A stretch of DNA of 64,000 bases from Microbacterium foliorum (GCF_003367705.1 NZ_CP031425.1:310001-374000), one strand, 5' to 3'. Shown: positions 1 to 8,803, numbered from the stretch's first letter. Notes: generated from the letters alone by a model not told the origin. Translations and numbers: made by a program.

Positions 1-1227
1 GCCCGCCAGGCGCTGGTCGACGGCTTCCAGCGCGCACACCCCGGGATCGAGGTGCGCATCGTCGCCATCCAGGGACAGGACTGGAGCGAGTACTTCGCGA
101 AGATCCTCACGATGATCGCGGCGGGTACGCCTCCTGATGTCGTCACGGTGGCGACCGAGGGCGCGCAGCTCTTCGCGTCGCGGCTCGCGCATCCGCTCGA
201 CGACTTCGTGCGCCGCGACGCGTCGGAGATGCAGGAGTACTTCGACGATGTGAACCCGGCGCTGATCGAGGCGTTCATGTACCAGGGCAGCCTGTTCCAG
301 ATGCCCGACAACTTCAATGCGGCGAACGTCTTCTACAGCACCCAGGCGATGGAGCGCGCGGGGCTCGAGCGCCCCGCCGACAACTGGACGCTGGATGAGT
401 TCTTCACGACCGCCCGGGCGATGAAGAAGAGCGCGCCGGGGCAGTTCCTGCCGTACTTCTGGAACAACCGACTGTGGGGCGGAGTCGTTCCGTGGCTCTA
501 CGTCAACAACACCAGCTTCCTGCGCGAGGAGAAGGCCGGCGGAGGCGACTGGTTCTGGAACCGCTTCTATCCCGACCAGCCGGCACGCAGCGGAGGATAC
601 GTGTGGCGGCAGGCGGATGCGCTGAACGAGAGCGTCGAGGAGAGCTTCTCGGTGCTGCAGAGCATGGTCTCGGAGGGGCTCGCAGCGAATCCCGCCCAGG
701 GCGGGGGCAACGAGCTGGTCTCGCTGTTCTCCAGCGGTTCGGTCGGCATGACCCCCGCGGGCGGATTCTGGGTGAGCGGGCTCGAAGAGGCGGGCGTCGC
801 GAACGACGCCTACGACGTGACGTACTTCCCCCGGATGGCGGGGCAGCGTCACCAGTTCGGTGCGGGGGGCTACGCGATCATGGAGACCTCCCCGCGCAAG
901 GACGAGGCCTGGGAGTGGCTCAAGTACTGCGTCTCGGTCGAGGGCATGAAGATCGCCCACCCGAAGCCCGACTCGTCGCTTCCTCGTCGCTCGCTCAACG
1001 CCGAACTGTACGGAGCGGGGGTGGGCCCGGCCCACTGGGAGGTCTTCTACGACACCCTCGACAAGTTCCCCGACACCGGCCCGATGCCGGCGCCTCCCCA
1101 GCAGGCGGCGGTCGAGTCGGCGTTGCTGAAGAACGTGGTGTCGACCATCACGAACGGTCCTGCCGGCGTCCGCCGCGGGCTGGAGACGATGCAGCGTGAT
1201 CTCGAGATCGCGCTGGGAGGACGATGA
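1..1227 (+). CDS. Carbohydrate ABC transporter substrate-binding protein (5' end missing)
   Basis: The reading frame is open from base 1, so the N-terminus, including any signal peptide and lipobox, lies outside the window. The remaining 408 codons show an extracellular solute-binding protein family 1 pattern: an early segment on a solvent-exposed domain (PPDVVTVATEG), a central WTLDEFFTTAR helix typical of sugar binders, and a late VEGMKIAHPKPDSSLPRR region. It would capture a sugar outside the membrane and pass it to the two permeases that follow. Its stop overlaps the next start (ATGATG at 1224), so the genes are translationally coupled. The GH32 enzyme at the operon end suggests a fructan or sucrose-type ligand; that part is inference. 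Confidence 0.9.
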   Translation, partial: ARQALVDGFQRAHPGIEVRIVAIQGQDWSEYFAKILTMIAAGTPPDVVTVATEGAQLFASRLAHPLDDFVRRDASEMQEYFDDVNPALIEAFMYQGSLFQMPDNFNAANVFYSTQAMERAGLERPADNWTLDEFFTTARAMKKSAPGQFLPYFWNNRLWGGVVPWLYVNNTSFLREEKAGGGDWFWNRFYPDQPARSGGYVWRQADALNESVEESFSVLQSMVSEGLAANPAQGGGNELVSLFSSGSVGMTPAGGFWVSGLEEAGVANDAYDVTYFPRMAGQRHQFGAGGYAIMETSPRKDEAWEWLKYCVSVEGMKIAHPKPDSSLPRRSLNAELYGAGVGPAHWEVFYDTLDKFPDTGPMPAPPQQAAVESALLKNVVSTITNGPAGVRRGLETMQRDLEIALGGR

Positions 1228-2165
1228 TGTCGGAGAGCAGCACGCGAACCCTGACCGTGCCGACGGCACCCCGCGGTGAGACCGGCACCGTCGCCCGCTC
1301 GGGCCGGTCCATCATCTGGGTCTTCCTGGCCCCCACCGTCATCGGCCTCGGGCTGTTCAACCTCGTCCCGATCGTCGGATCGTTCGTCCTGGCCTTCTTC
1401 CGCTGGGACATCATCTCCGATCCCGTGTTCGTCGGCGTCGACAACTTCGTCGATCTCGCGATGAACCCGACGGTGCGTGTGTCCTTCCTGAACACCATCG
1501 GCTTCGTGGTCGTGGCGGTCATCCTGCAGCTCACGGTCGCGCTGGTGCTCGCCATCCTCGTGCAGTCGAAGATGCCGGCGTGGTTGCGCACCTTCTTCCG
1601 GTCGTCGCTGTTCTTCCCGCTGATCCTGTCTGCCGCATCGGTCTCCCTGATCATGGCGTACCTGTTCAACCAGGAGTTCGGGCTCGTGAACCAGACGCTC
1701 AACCTGATCGGCATCGCCGACGTCGGGTGGCTGACGACCGGGTTCGGAGCGAAGGTCGTGGTGCTGCTCGTCTACGTGTGGCAGAACTTCGGCTTCACGT
1801 TCCTGCTCTTCATCGGGGGGCTCGCGGCGATCCCGAGCGAGGTCTACGAAGCATCCTCCCTCGACGGCGCCGCCGGATGGACGCAGTTCCGAATGATCAC
1901 GCTGCCCCTGGTGAGCCCGACCCTGCTGGTCGCATCGGTCATGGCCATCATCAACGCGCTGCAGATCTTCGATCAGCCGTGGGTGCTCTCGCGAGGCGGG
2001 CCCGGTGATGAGACCCGGACGGCAGTCATGGTGATCTACGAGTCCGCCTTCCGGGAGCTCGACTTCGGGGGCGCCTCCGCCATCGGAATCGTGCTGACCC
2101 TCCTCATCATGCTCGTCACGGCCATCCAGTTCCGGCTGAGCCGCCGATTCGTCTTCTACGGGTGA
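1224..2165 (+). CDS. Carbohydrate ABC transporter permease, MalF/UgpA type
   Basis: A 313-residue inner-membrane permease with about six hydrophobic segments starting near residue 30. The conserved EAA loop that docks the ATPase is visible around residues 209-228 (E-A-S-S-L-D-G-A, then G, then L-P-L-V-S-P). The N-terminal 25 residues are polar and probably cytoplasmic. It overlaps the binding-protein gene by 4 nt and is followed after 7 nt by the second permease, the standard order for a CUT1 sugar importer. No ATPase gene is present here; such systems commonly share a MsiK-type ATPase encoded elsewhere. Confidence 0.95.
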   Translation: MMSESSTRTLTVPTAPRGETGTVARSGRSIIWVFLAPTVIGLGLFNLVPIVGSFVLAFFRWDIISDPVFVGVDNFVDLAMNPTVRVSFLNTIGFVVVAVILQLTVALVLAILVQSKMPAWLRTFFRSSLFFPLILSAASVSLIMAYLFNQEFGLVNQTLNLIGIADVGWLTTGFGAKVVVLLVYVWQNFGFTFLLFIGGLAAIPSEVYEASSLDGAAGWTQFRMITLPLVSPTLLVASVMAIINALQIFDQPWVLSRGGPGDETRTAVMVIYESAFRELDFGGASAIGIVLTLLIMLVTAIQFRLSRRFVFYG

Positions 2166-2172
2166 GGCCATC

Positions 2173-3006
2173 ATGACCACGACAATCATCACGAAGCGCT
2201 CGTGGGCCCACAGCCTCGGCACGGGTGCCAAGTTCGTCATCCTCGGGGTGGCCGCCTTCCTCACTCTCGGACCCGTCGTCTGGACGCTCGTCACGGCGCT
2301 GTCGCCCACAGACAGCGTCACGCAAGAGGTCACGGTGGGCTTCGGAGCGTTCGCCGACGTCTTCACCAAGATCCCGCTCTGGCTGTATGCCTGGAACAGC
2401 GCGCTCGTGGTGATGCTCGTCGCCGCCGGGCAGATGCTCTCTGCGGCGATGGCGGGCTACGTCTTCGCCAAGTTCGAGTTCCGCAGCAAGAAGATCCTCT
2501 TCGCCCTGATCCTCGCGACGATGATGGTTCCGCTGCAGGTCACGATCGTGCCCGTGTTCATGCTGGTGCGGGGCATGGGTCTCGCCGATACGCTCCTGGC
2601 GCTCATCGTGCCCGCCTTGCCCACCGCCTTCGGCACGTTCCTGATGCGCCAGTACTTCATGGGCATCCCGACCGAACTGGGTGAAGCCGCGCAGCTCGAC
2701 GGCGCGGGCCCCTGGCGCACGTTCTTCGGCGTGTACCTGCCGCTGGCGACGCCGGCACTCGCGATCGTCGGCATCCTCGCCTTCAACTATCACTGGAACG
2801 AGTTCTTCCGGCCGCTCATCATGACCATCAGCGATCAGAACTTCACGTTGCCGCTCGGTCTCGTGACTCTGCAGGGCAACCTCGGCACCGGCAGCATCTC
2901 GACGGTGCTCGCCGGCGTGATCCTCTCGATGATCCCTGCGCTGCTGGTGTTCTTCTTCGGGCAGAAGCCGCTGCGCGAGGGACTCACAGCCGGCGTCGGC
3001 AAGTGA
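2173..3006 (+). CDS. Carbohydrate ABC transporter permease, MalG/UgpE type
   Basis: A 277-residue permease with six predicted membrane spans and the EAA loop at about residues 171-190 (E-A-A-Q-L-D-G-A-G, then Y-L-P-L-A-T-P). It ends with the short charged tail common in MalG-like proteins. It pairs with the preceding permease to form the transmembrane pore of a sugar importer. The stop codon overlaps the GTG start of the GH32 gene by 4 nt (GTGA), so import and hydrolysis are coupled in one transcript. Confidence 0.95.
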   Translation: MTTTIITKRSWAHSLGTGAKFVILGVAAFLTLGPVVWTLVTALSPTDSVTQEVTVGFGAFADVFTKIPLWLYAWNSALVVMLVAAGQMLSAAMAGYVFAKFEFRSKKILFALILATMMVPLQVTIVPVFMLVRGMGLADTLLALIVPALPTAFGTFLMRQYFMGIPTELGEAAQLDGAGPWRTFFGVYLPLATPALAIVGILAFNYHWNEFFRPLIMTISDQNFTLPLGLVTLQGNLGTGSISTVLAGVILSMIPALLVFFFGQKPLREGLTAGVGK

Positions 3007-4541
3007 CGCACGCCCCATCACAGAGAAAGACGACTGCACCGGTGACTCCCACTGATCTTCCCCCGGTCCGCACCACGAGACCGCGCGTGCACTTCGCTCC
3101 GCGCAGCAACTGGATGAACGATCCCAACGGTCTCGTCTTCCACGACGGCCTGTACCACCTGTACTTCCAGTACAACCCGCACGGCGTCGAGCACGCCAAC
3201 CTCAGCTGGGGCCATGCGACGAGCACCGACCTCGCGCGATGGACCGAGCACGACCCGGCGATCCTCTGGGACGACGATGCGCAGATCTTCTCGGGTTCCG
3301 TCGTGGTCGACCACGGCAACACCTCGGGATTCGGCACGGCCGAGCGGCCGCCGCTGGTGGCGTTGTACACGGCTGCGGCGCCCGGGCATCAGGCGCAGGC
3401 GCTCGCATACAGCACCGACGGCGGGTACGTCTGGACGAAGTACGACGGCAATCCCGTGCTCGACCGCGGCACGAGCGACTTCCGCGACCCGAAGGTGTTC
3501 CGCTATGACGACGGCGGGGACGGATACTGGGTGATGGTCGCGGTCGAGGCGCAGGACCGTCAGGTGCTGTTCCACCGCTCCGACGACCTGAAGACCTGGA
3601 CGTTCCTCTCGTCGTATGGTCCGGCCGGACCGGTCGGCGGTGTCTGGGAATGCCCCGACATGTTCCCGCTCGCGGTCGACGGCGATGACGACGACGTGCG
3701 CTGGGTGCTGTTGATCAGCCTCAACCCCGGCGGCATCGCGGGTGGTTCGGGGACGCACTATGTCGTCGGTGACTTCGACGGCACGACCTTCCGCGCCTCC
3801 GTTCCCCACCCCGTGCCGACGCGCGCCCTGCTGAGGGAGGGGAGTCAGTCCCGTGACGAGCTCGAACGCTACGGGTGGATCGATTTCGGGCCCGACTGCT
3901 ATGCCGGCGTCACGTTCGACGGCCTCTCCCGCGGGGAGCGGACGCTCATCGCCTGGATGGACAACTGGAAGTATGCCGGTCGCATCCCCACCGACGACTC
4001 CGAGGAGCACCGCAGTGCGATGACTCTCCCGCGCCGGCTCTCGCTCACTCGTGATGAAGCGGGGGTCGAGCGTCTGCGGCAGCAGCCGGCGGTCGCACTC
4101 GAGCCCCGTGGGAGCACGGACCTCAGCGGTGTGGCCGGTGGCGTCGCGCTCGCCGAAGGTGCCGGGGCTGTGCGTATCAGCGTCGCCGCGACGTTCGGCG
4201 ATGCGCAGAGCGTCGAACTCCGCATCGACTCGACGTCGGACGACGGGGTCGTGATCCGTCAGGACCGTGCGAGCGGACGCATCGAGCTCGTTCGTGCCGG
4301 CGCAGGGATGCCGTCGGGTTTTCGCGGGTCTTCGTCGATGGCTCTCGAGCGACGCGACGAGATCCGATGGGACCTCTGGATCGACGATCTGAATGAGCGG
4401 GTGTCGTCGGTCGAGCTGTTCGCGCAGAACGGCGAGAGGGTGCTCACGGCGCTGATCCCCGTCGCGTCGCTGCGCACGTACACCGTGACAGCCGTCGGGG
4501 GAACGCTGCAGGAGGCACGAGCCGACGTCGCGGAGCCGTGA
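3003..4541 (+). CDS. Glycoside hydrolase family 32 (beta-fructosidase / sucrose hydrolase type)
   Basis: A 512-residue GH32 enzyme that cleaves terminal beta-fructosyl bonds of sucrose, levan or inulin-type oligosaccharides. The three family hallmarks are all present: WMNDPNG at 37-43 with nucleophile Asp40, FRDPK at 160-164 with transition-state stabiliser Asp162, and ECPD at 216-219 with acid/base Glu216. A five-bladed propeller is expected to about residue 350, followed by a C-terminal beta-sandwich. No signal peptide is visible, so it is probably cytoplasmic and acts on imported oligosaccharide. The GTG start overlaps the permease stop. Exact substrate (sucrose versus fructo-oligosaccharide) cannot be told from sequence. 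Confidence 0.95.
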   Translation: MTHAPSQRKTTAPVTPTDLPPVRTTRPRVHFAPRSNWMNDPNGLVFHDGLYHLYFQYNPHGVEHANLSWGHATSTDLARWTEHDPAILWDDDAQIFSGSVVVDHGNTSGFGTAERPPLVALYTAAAPGHQAQALAYSTDGGYVWTKYDGNPVLDRGTSDFRDPKVFRYDDGGDGYWVMVAVEAQDRQVLFHRSDDLKTWTFLSSYGPAGPVGGVWECPDMFPLAVDGDDDDVRWVLLISLNPGGIAGGSGTHYVVGDFDGTTFRASVPHPVPTRALLREGSQSRDELERYGWIDFGPDCYAGVTFDGLSRGERTLIAWMDNWKYAGRIPTDDSEEHRSAMTLPRRLSLTRDEAGVERLRQQPAVALEPRGSTDLSGVAGGVALAEGAGAVRISVAATFGDAQSVELRIDSTSDDGVVIRQDRASGRIELVRAGAGMPSGFRGSSSMALERRDEIRWDLWIDDLNERVSSVELFAQNGERVLTALIPVASLRTYTVTAVGGTLQEARADVAEP

Positions 4542-4544
4542 ACC

Positions 4545-4577
4545 GGCTGACCGACGGCCGGTCGCCGTCGGTCAGCC
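4545..4577. terminator. Bidirectional hairpin terminator between convergent genes
   Basis: Perfect 14-bp inverted repeat (GGCTGACCGACGGC / GCCGTCGGTCAGCC) with a 5-nt loop, starting 4 nt after the GH32 stop and ending just before the stop of the opposing hydrolase gene. There is no T run on either side, as is common for high-GC actinobacterial terminators. Confidence 0.75.
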
Positions 4578-4588
4578 GCATCGCGCCG

Positions 4589-5356
4589 TCAGTCAGTCGT
4601 CTGAGCGACGGCGCCTGGTCGTGCGACCGCCGATCGAATGATCTCGGCCAGGTCGCCAGGGCGGCTCCACATCGGCCAGTGGCCCGTCGCGAGGTCGATG
4701 ACGTCGACCGTGTCGAGCTCCGCGACCGGGGCGAACATCGGGTGCCCGTTCCGGGCCAGCTCCACTACCTGCGCGCTCGGGATCGAACAGCACACCAGTG
4801 TGGTCGGGATGCTGTTGCGGGCGTCGTTCGTCAGCTCGACGGACCCGCGGAGCACGAGGCCGGGCTCGGGGACAGCCCTGGCACGGAAGCGCTCGAGGAC
4901 TTCGGTGCTCAGTCCCTCGAGGCTCGCCTGCTGTGCGAGAACGTCGAACGCCGGCAGCGGCACGTCCTCGACGTCGTCCGGGAGATCGGGGGCGAAAGCG
5001 CTTCCGGATGCCATCGGCCCCGAGTCGACCCACACCACTCGACGAACGAGTTCGGGATGCCGGTCGAGAAGGAGGCTGACGGGACCGTTCGCCCCGCTGT
5101 GGGCGACGACGACCGCCGGCCGGGTTGCGGAGACATCACAGCGCGCAAGCGTGTCTTGGATCGCCCGTACCTGGTCGTCGAGCGTTTTGGATGAGCGGTG
5201 CGGGTCGTCGCGGTCGAGCCCGGGCAGCGTCACTGCGACGGTGCGGGAGGAGGAGGCGTGCAGGTCCTCGAGGACCTCGTCCCACGCCCAGGCGCCCAAC
5301 CAGTGCCCGGCGATGAGGATGGTGATCGGACTGAGGTTCGGATTCGTCGTCGTCAT
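4589..5356 (-). CDS. Alpha/beta hydrolase
   Basis: A 255-residue protein with an alpha/beta-hydrolase fold: an oxyanion-loop region GHWLGAW near 17-23, nucleophile elbow A-H-S-G-A with Ser87, and a late G-H-W-P with candidate catalytic His226. It resembles small esterase/lipase-like hydrolases (RsbQ/EstC/HNL-type size class). Substrate is unknown. It is transcribed divergently from the WYL regulator at 5430, with two TATGTCA direct repeats between them, so that regulator probably controls it. Confidence 0.85.
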   Translation of the reverse strand: MTTTNPNLSPITILIAGHWLGAWAWDEVLEDLHASSSRTVAVTLPGLDRDDPHRSSKTLDDQVRAIQDTLARCDVSATRPAVVVAHSGANGPVSLLLDRHPELVRRVVWVDSGPMASGSAFAPDLPDDVEDVPLPAFDVLAQQASLEGLSTEVLERFRARAVPEPGLVLRGSVELTNDARNSIPTTLVCCSIPSAQVVELARNGHPMFAPVAELDTVDVIDLATGHWPMWSRPGDLAEIIRSAVARPGAVAQTTD

Positions 5357-5388
5357 GTCTTCACTCTCTCGGCCTCTCCGGGCAGGTG

Positions 5389-5407
5389 TATGTCACTATC
5401 TATGTCA
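5389..5407. promoter_or_regulatory. Candidate operator: TATGTCA direct repeat
   Basis: Two identical TATGTCA heptamers (5389-5395 and 5401-5407), 12 nt apart start to start, lie in the 73-nt gap between the hydrolase and the WYL regulator. About one helical turn of spacing on the same face suits a regulator dimer or two half-sites. Binding partner is inferred from position only. Confidence 0.4.
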
Positions 5408-5429
5408 TGAATAACCAGCGCACTCGACG

Positions 5430-6122
5430 ATGAAGCGGGCAGAGCGACTCCATGCGCTTTCCGAGGCGTTGCACAGGAGTGGATCGAGGGGGTACTCCGC
5501 CGAGCGTCTGGCGCGAGACTTCGAGGTCTCCGTGCGCACCGTGAAGCGCGATCTTCAGGCGCTCGAACGCAGCGGTGCGCCGATCTGGTCACGCCCGGGG
5601 CCCGGCGGTGGGTACGGATTGGCGGCGGGCGCATCGCTGCCGCCGGTCAGCCTGTCGCCCGTTCAAGCGGTGGCGCTCATGGCATCGGTGTCGGCGGCGC
5701 CTGATGCCCCGTACGCGGATCTGGCGGCGGCCGGCGTCCAGAAGGTCCTGGGCGTGCTCGATCCCCGCACCCGAGCGCGAGCCGACGCATTGGCTGCGCG
5801 CATCTGGGTCGACGTGCCTCCCACCGCTTCACGAGCCACCAGGTCGGCGCTCGAAGAAGCGATGACCGAGCAGCGGGTCGTTCGCATCCGATACACCGCC
5901 CAGGATGGCGCCACCACCACACGCGACGTCGAGCCTGTGCTGTTCGCCTCGACGAACGGCCGGTGGTATCTCGTCGGGTGGTGCCGGCTGCGTGACGCCA
6001 TGCGATGGTTCATCGTGTCTCGCGTCGCGCGGGCCAGCGTGACCGCGATCCCCTGCAGCGGTCACACCGTCGCTGAGGTCGGCGAGCCCCCGGCGAGCGC
6101 CAGGCCGGTGCACGGCTTCTGA
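5430..6122 (+). CDS. HTH/WYL-domain transcriptional regulator (YafY-like)
   Basis: 230 residues. The N-terminal part is a DeoR/HTH_11-type winged helix (YSAERLARDFEVSVRTVKRDL, about 22-42). The C-terminal part from about 140 is a WYL domain, recognisable by R-W-Y-L-V-G-W at about 177-183 followed by the R-x-F-x-x-x-R-V region. WYL domains sense nucleic acid or small ligands. It lies divergent to the alpha/beta hydrolase, the usual arrangement for a local repressor or activator. The protein is shorter than three-domain WYL regulators (about 320 aa) and lacks the WCX C-terminal extension. Confidence 0.9.
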   Translation: MKRAERLHALSEALHRSGSRGYSAERLARDFEVSVRTVKRDLQALERSGAPIWSRPGPGGGYGLAAGASLPPVSLSPVQAVALMASVSAAPDAPYADLAAAGVQKVLGVLDPRTRARADALAARIWVDVPPTASRATRSALEEAMTEQRVVRIRYTAQDGATTTRDVEPVLFASTNGRWYLVGWCRLRDAMRWFIVSRVARASVTAIPCSGHTVAEVGEPPASARPVHGF

Positions 6123-6193
6123 CTTCGGGGGAGCGATCCGTCGGACGCCCGGGTCTCGAACTCCTGGACTGTCGGAAACTGCGGTCGCGAGGA

Positions 6194-6541
6194 TCAGCTG
6201 CCCTCCGGTGACCTGTCGCTTCGAACGTCGTGATCGTCGGCATCACTGTGAAGCAAGGCCGGCCGCTGGTCGATCCCATGGCTCGTCAGTGCGTAGAAGG
6301 CGGGCAGTAGCAGGAAGATCACCGACGCCACCAGCGGGTGGATGAGAACACCAGCTAGTCCTGCCGCGAGGTAGAGAACGACGCCGATGAGGGCGCGGGG
6401 ACGCTCCCGCGCGAAGTACGCATCGTCGACCTCCTCTTTCGTGAGGTCGGGATGCCGCGCAAGATGCGAGAAGAAGACGAGCCACGACAGGCACAGCAGC
6501 GCCCCGATCACGGCGTACAGGGCGACGGTTTTCGACCGCAA
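6194..6541 (-). CDS. Small membrane protein, resembles the C-terminal part of TMEM175-like channels
   Basis: 115 residues from a TTG start; an in-frame TGA lies just upstream (6548-6550), so the frame cannot extend. One hydrophobic segment near 6-27 and two more at about 50-90 are joined by a charged stretch; the tail is acidic. The pattern (membrane helix, ARH-P-like turn, then R-A-L-I-G and two helices ending F-Y-A-L) recalls the last three helices of bacterial TMEM175/DUF1211 potassium channels, whose usual length is about 200 residues. It may be a truncated relic or an independent small protein. Family assignment is tentative. Confidence 0.55.
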   Translation of the reverse strand: MRSKTVALYAVIGALLCLSWLVFFSHLARHPDLTKEEVDDAYFARERPRALIGVVLYLAAGLAGVLIHPLVASVIFLLLPAFYALTSHGIDQRPALLHSDADDHDVRSDRSPEGS

Positions 6542-6571
6542 GCTTGTTCACCCCGGTCCAGCACAGAGCCT

Positions 6572-7039
6572 TCACAGCACACCCTCGCCCTTCGCGTCGT
6601 CCTCGGCTTTGTCGACGGCGGCGCCGAGCAGCGTGGTCGGGCGGTGGCCGTGCGGTCGAGGAGTCGCCCGCAGGATCTCGCCGGTCTCTATCAGCTGCTT
6701 CGTATCGCGCAGGGCCGTTCGCAACGCCTGATCCGGATCTTCGTCGCCGAGGACAGCCTTGGCGTCCGCACCGTCGCGAAGGCGGGCATGCACCTCGAAT
6801 CCGTTGTCGGGAGGTGCGGAGTCCAGGCGGATCTCCAGCACGTCCGCGAGCCGTTGCAACGGCTCGGGATAGCCGTTCTCACTGAAGGCTGCGGCGCCCC
6901 CCAGGATCGTGACCGCCTTCCAGCCCTCTGGATGCCGGCCATCCCCGTCCGTATCGTGCTTGTCGCGGACCAGCGCTCTGGTCACCAGCCCTACGGCCAC
7001 GCTGGCCGCCCCGACGGCGACCGCTGTTTTCACGCCCAT
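6572..7039 (-). CDS. Conserved actinobacterial protein with N-terminal membrane segment
   Basis: 155 residues. The start is set by a strong ribosome-binding site (GAAGGAGGAGAG) directly before ATG at 7039. A short hydrophobic stretch at about 3-22 is followed by a charged linker and a globular domain of alternating strands (WKAVTILG, LEIRLD, FEVHARL), then helical R-T-A-L-R-D-T-K-Q-L-I-E-T-G and a C-terminal A-E-D-D-A-K-G-E-G-x-L. The layout recalls small membrane-anchored SRPBCC/cyclase-like proteins of actinobacteria, but I could not assign a function. The next gene (6541) follows after 30 nt and is probably co-transcribed. Confidence 0.75.
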   Translation of the reverse strand: MGVKTAVAVGAASVAVGLVTRALVRDKHDTDGDGRHPEGWKAVTILGGAAAFSENGYPEPLQRLADVLEIRLDSAPPDNGFEVHARLRDGADAKAVLGDEDPDQALRTALRDTKQLIETGEILRATPRPHGHRPTTLLGAAVDKAEDDAKGEGVL

Positions 7040-7381
7040 CTCTCCTCCTTCAGGTAAGAGGGCGACGTGCTCCCAAAGACGCCCTCGGGATTGAACGAGG
7101 CCATCGTCGACCCGCCTCGCACCTGTATGGAGGGGCTTCGCATAACGCAACGACCGGAGGACAATGCAGACCGCGATCCGAGGTGAACGGGCCTCAGACG
7201 GTCGACTGCGAGCGACGCCCGCAAAAGGGCCTCGGAGCGGATCGCTGCCAGATTTCTCCTTGGCGGCCGAGCTGGACGCGCTGGGGCACTCCGGGGACGC
7301 CAGATCGTCGTGTCCTGTGAGCGCCCGGTATCGCCAGCCCAGCACCTCGCAGATCTCGGCTGTTTCTGTGAACTGAACTTC
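7040..7381. other. Gene-free stretch between divergent genes
   Basis: No supported coding sequence, RNA or repeat was seen here. It separates the divergent 7039 gene and the arsR-type gene; only the promoter/operator at its right edge (next entry) is recognisable. Confidence 0.5.
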
Positions 7382-7425
7382 TTGACATCCCTCCTGCGCA
7401 GGCCTAACGTACAACCAAATGGTTG
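7382..7425 (+). promoter_or_regulatory. Consensus promoter and ArsR operator covering the start codon
   Basis: A TTGACA -35 box (7382-7387), 17-nt spacer and TAACGT -10 box (7405-7410) place the transcription start at about 7417-7419. The perfect palindrome CAACCA-AA-TGGTTG (7412-7425) covers that start and the ATG at 7419. This would make a leaderless mRNA with an operator that the encoded ArsR repressor can close, giving autoregulation. Confidence 0.85.
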
Positions 7426-7811
7426 CACAAAGAGATCTGAGCGAAGCGGAGGTCGACCGTGTGTTCCACGCACTGGCGACGTCGACCCGACGCGACATCC
7501 TGCGCCGGACGATCGAGCGGGAGCAGTCCGTCTCGGCCCTCGCCTCCGAATACGACATGTCGTTCGCGGCGGTGCAGAAGCACGTGTCCGTGCTCGAGGC
7601 CGCCGATCTCATCGTCAAGCGCGCCGAGGGGCGCGAGCGGCTCGTCCGCGCGAACCCCGAGATGATCGCCCGCGCCAGGGCGCTCCTCGCCCGATACGAA
7701 GAGCTGTGGCGGTCGCGCATCGCCCGGCTCGACGACCTGCTGGCCGAGGCGCCGGCAGATCGACCGACCACCGAAGACAGCACCCGCACGCCCACTGGAG
7801 AAGGAGACTGA
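7419..7811 (+). CDS. ArsR-family winged-helix regulator (SRPBCC-linked type)
   Basis: 130 residues. An N-terminal HTH_20/ArsR domain (FHALATSTRRDILRRTI, then YDMSFAAVQKHVSVLEAADLIV with the recognition helix) is followed by a basic wing and a C-terminal helix, W-R-S-R-I-A-R-L-D-D-L-L. No metal-binding CxC motif is seen, so it is not a metal sensor. It precedes an SRPBCC/AHSA1 gene by 1 nt, a very common pairing. The ATG lies inside its own operator and the mRNA appears leaderless. Confidence 0.92.
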   Translation: MVAQRDLSEAEVDRVFHALATSTRRDILRRTIEREQSVSALASEYDMSFAAVQKHVSVLEAADLIVKRAEGRERLVRANPEMIARARALLARYEELWRSRIARLDDLLAEAPADRPTTEDSTRTPTGEGD

Positions 7812-7812
7812 T

Positions 7813-8790
7813 ATGCCTGTCACCGACGTCATCACCGACACCGAGAACCTCACCATGACGGTCATCGCCGACCTCGCGGCACCCGTCGAGCGGGTGTGGG
7901 AGGTGTACAGCGACCCCCGTCAGCTCGAGCGCTTCTGGGGTCCCCCCGGATGGCCCGCGACCTTCACCTCGTGGGATCAGACGGTCGGCGGCCGTGCCGA
8001 CTACACGATGCACGGACCCCGCGGCGAGAAGGCCGCAGGCACCTGGGAGTTCCTCGAGATCGACCGACCCCGCGGATTCGCGGTCATCGACGCGTTCGCC
8101 GACGACGACGGACATCCCGACCCCGACCTGCCTTCGATGCGCATGACGTTCACGTTCGAGCAGACCGCCGAGGGGACGCGCATGGTCAACACCAGTCACT
8201 TCGCGTCGGCCGAGGCGCTCGAGCAGCTCATCGCGATGGGAGCGATCGAGGGCACCACCATGGCGATGAGTCAGATGGACGCCGTGCTGCAGGACCTCCG
8301 CGACTACGCGCAGGGCAAGGGCACGCAGGTCACGCTCCTCGACGACGTGCACGTGCGCATCACCCGCCTCGTCGAGGGCCCGCGCGAGCTGGTCTGGCGC
8401 GCTCACAACGAGCCCGACCTCATGAAGCAGTGGCTGCTCGGGCCCGACGGATGGGAAATGACCGAGGTCGCCGTCGCCTCCGAGGTGGGGCAGAGCTATC
8501 GCACCTCCTGGGCGCCGGTCGGCGACACCGAGGGAGAGCCGTTCGGGTTCGAGGGCGAGGCGCTGCTGATCGACGCCCCGCGGCGGTCGGTGCAGACCGA
8601 GCGGATGATCGGGATGCCGGTCGAGACGCTGAACGACCTGAACCTCTACGAGGAGGACGGGGCGACTCTCATCACCCTCTACATCGAGTACCCCGACAAG
8701 GAGACGCGCGACATGATCCTCGCCACCGGCATGGCCGAGGGCATGGAGACGTCGTACGCACGCCTCGAGCGGGAGCTGCTCGCCGTCTGA
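7813..8790 (+). CDS. Tandem SRPBCC (AHSA1-like) domain protein
   Basis: 325 residues made of two START/Bet v1-like domains. The first (about 12-160) opens with M-T-V-I-A-D-L-A-A-P-V-E-R-V-W-E-V-Y; the second (about 165-320) with V-R-I-T-R-L-V-E-G-P-R-E-L-V-W-R-A. Both contain the typical W-P-A/G-W and E-x-x-x-P-R-R/G-F motifs of the activator-of-Hsp90-ATPase-1 homologue family. These bind hydrophobic ligands in a helix-grip cavity; physiological ligands are unknown. The single-domain form is about 150 residues, so this is a duplication. It is co-transcribed with the ArsR regulator. Confidence 0.92.
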   Translation: MPVTDVITDTENLTMTVIADLAAPVERVWEVYSDPRQLERFWGPPGWPATFTSWDQTVGGRADYTMHGPRGEKAAGTWEFLEIDRPRGFAVIDAFADDDGHPDPDLPSMRMTFTFEQTAEGTRMVNTSHFASAEALEQLIAMGAIEGTTMAMSQMDAVLQDLRDYAQGKGTQVTLLDDVHVRITRLVEGPRELVWRAHNEPDLMKQWLLGPDGWEMTEVAVASEVGQSYRTSWAPVGDTEGEPFGFEGEALLIDAPRRSVQTERMIGMPVETLNDLNLYEEDGATLITLYIEYPDKETRDMILATGMAEGMETSYARLERELLAV

Positions 8791-8803
8791 CGGGTGAGAC
8801 GCC

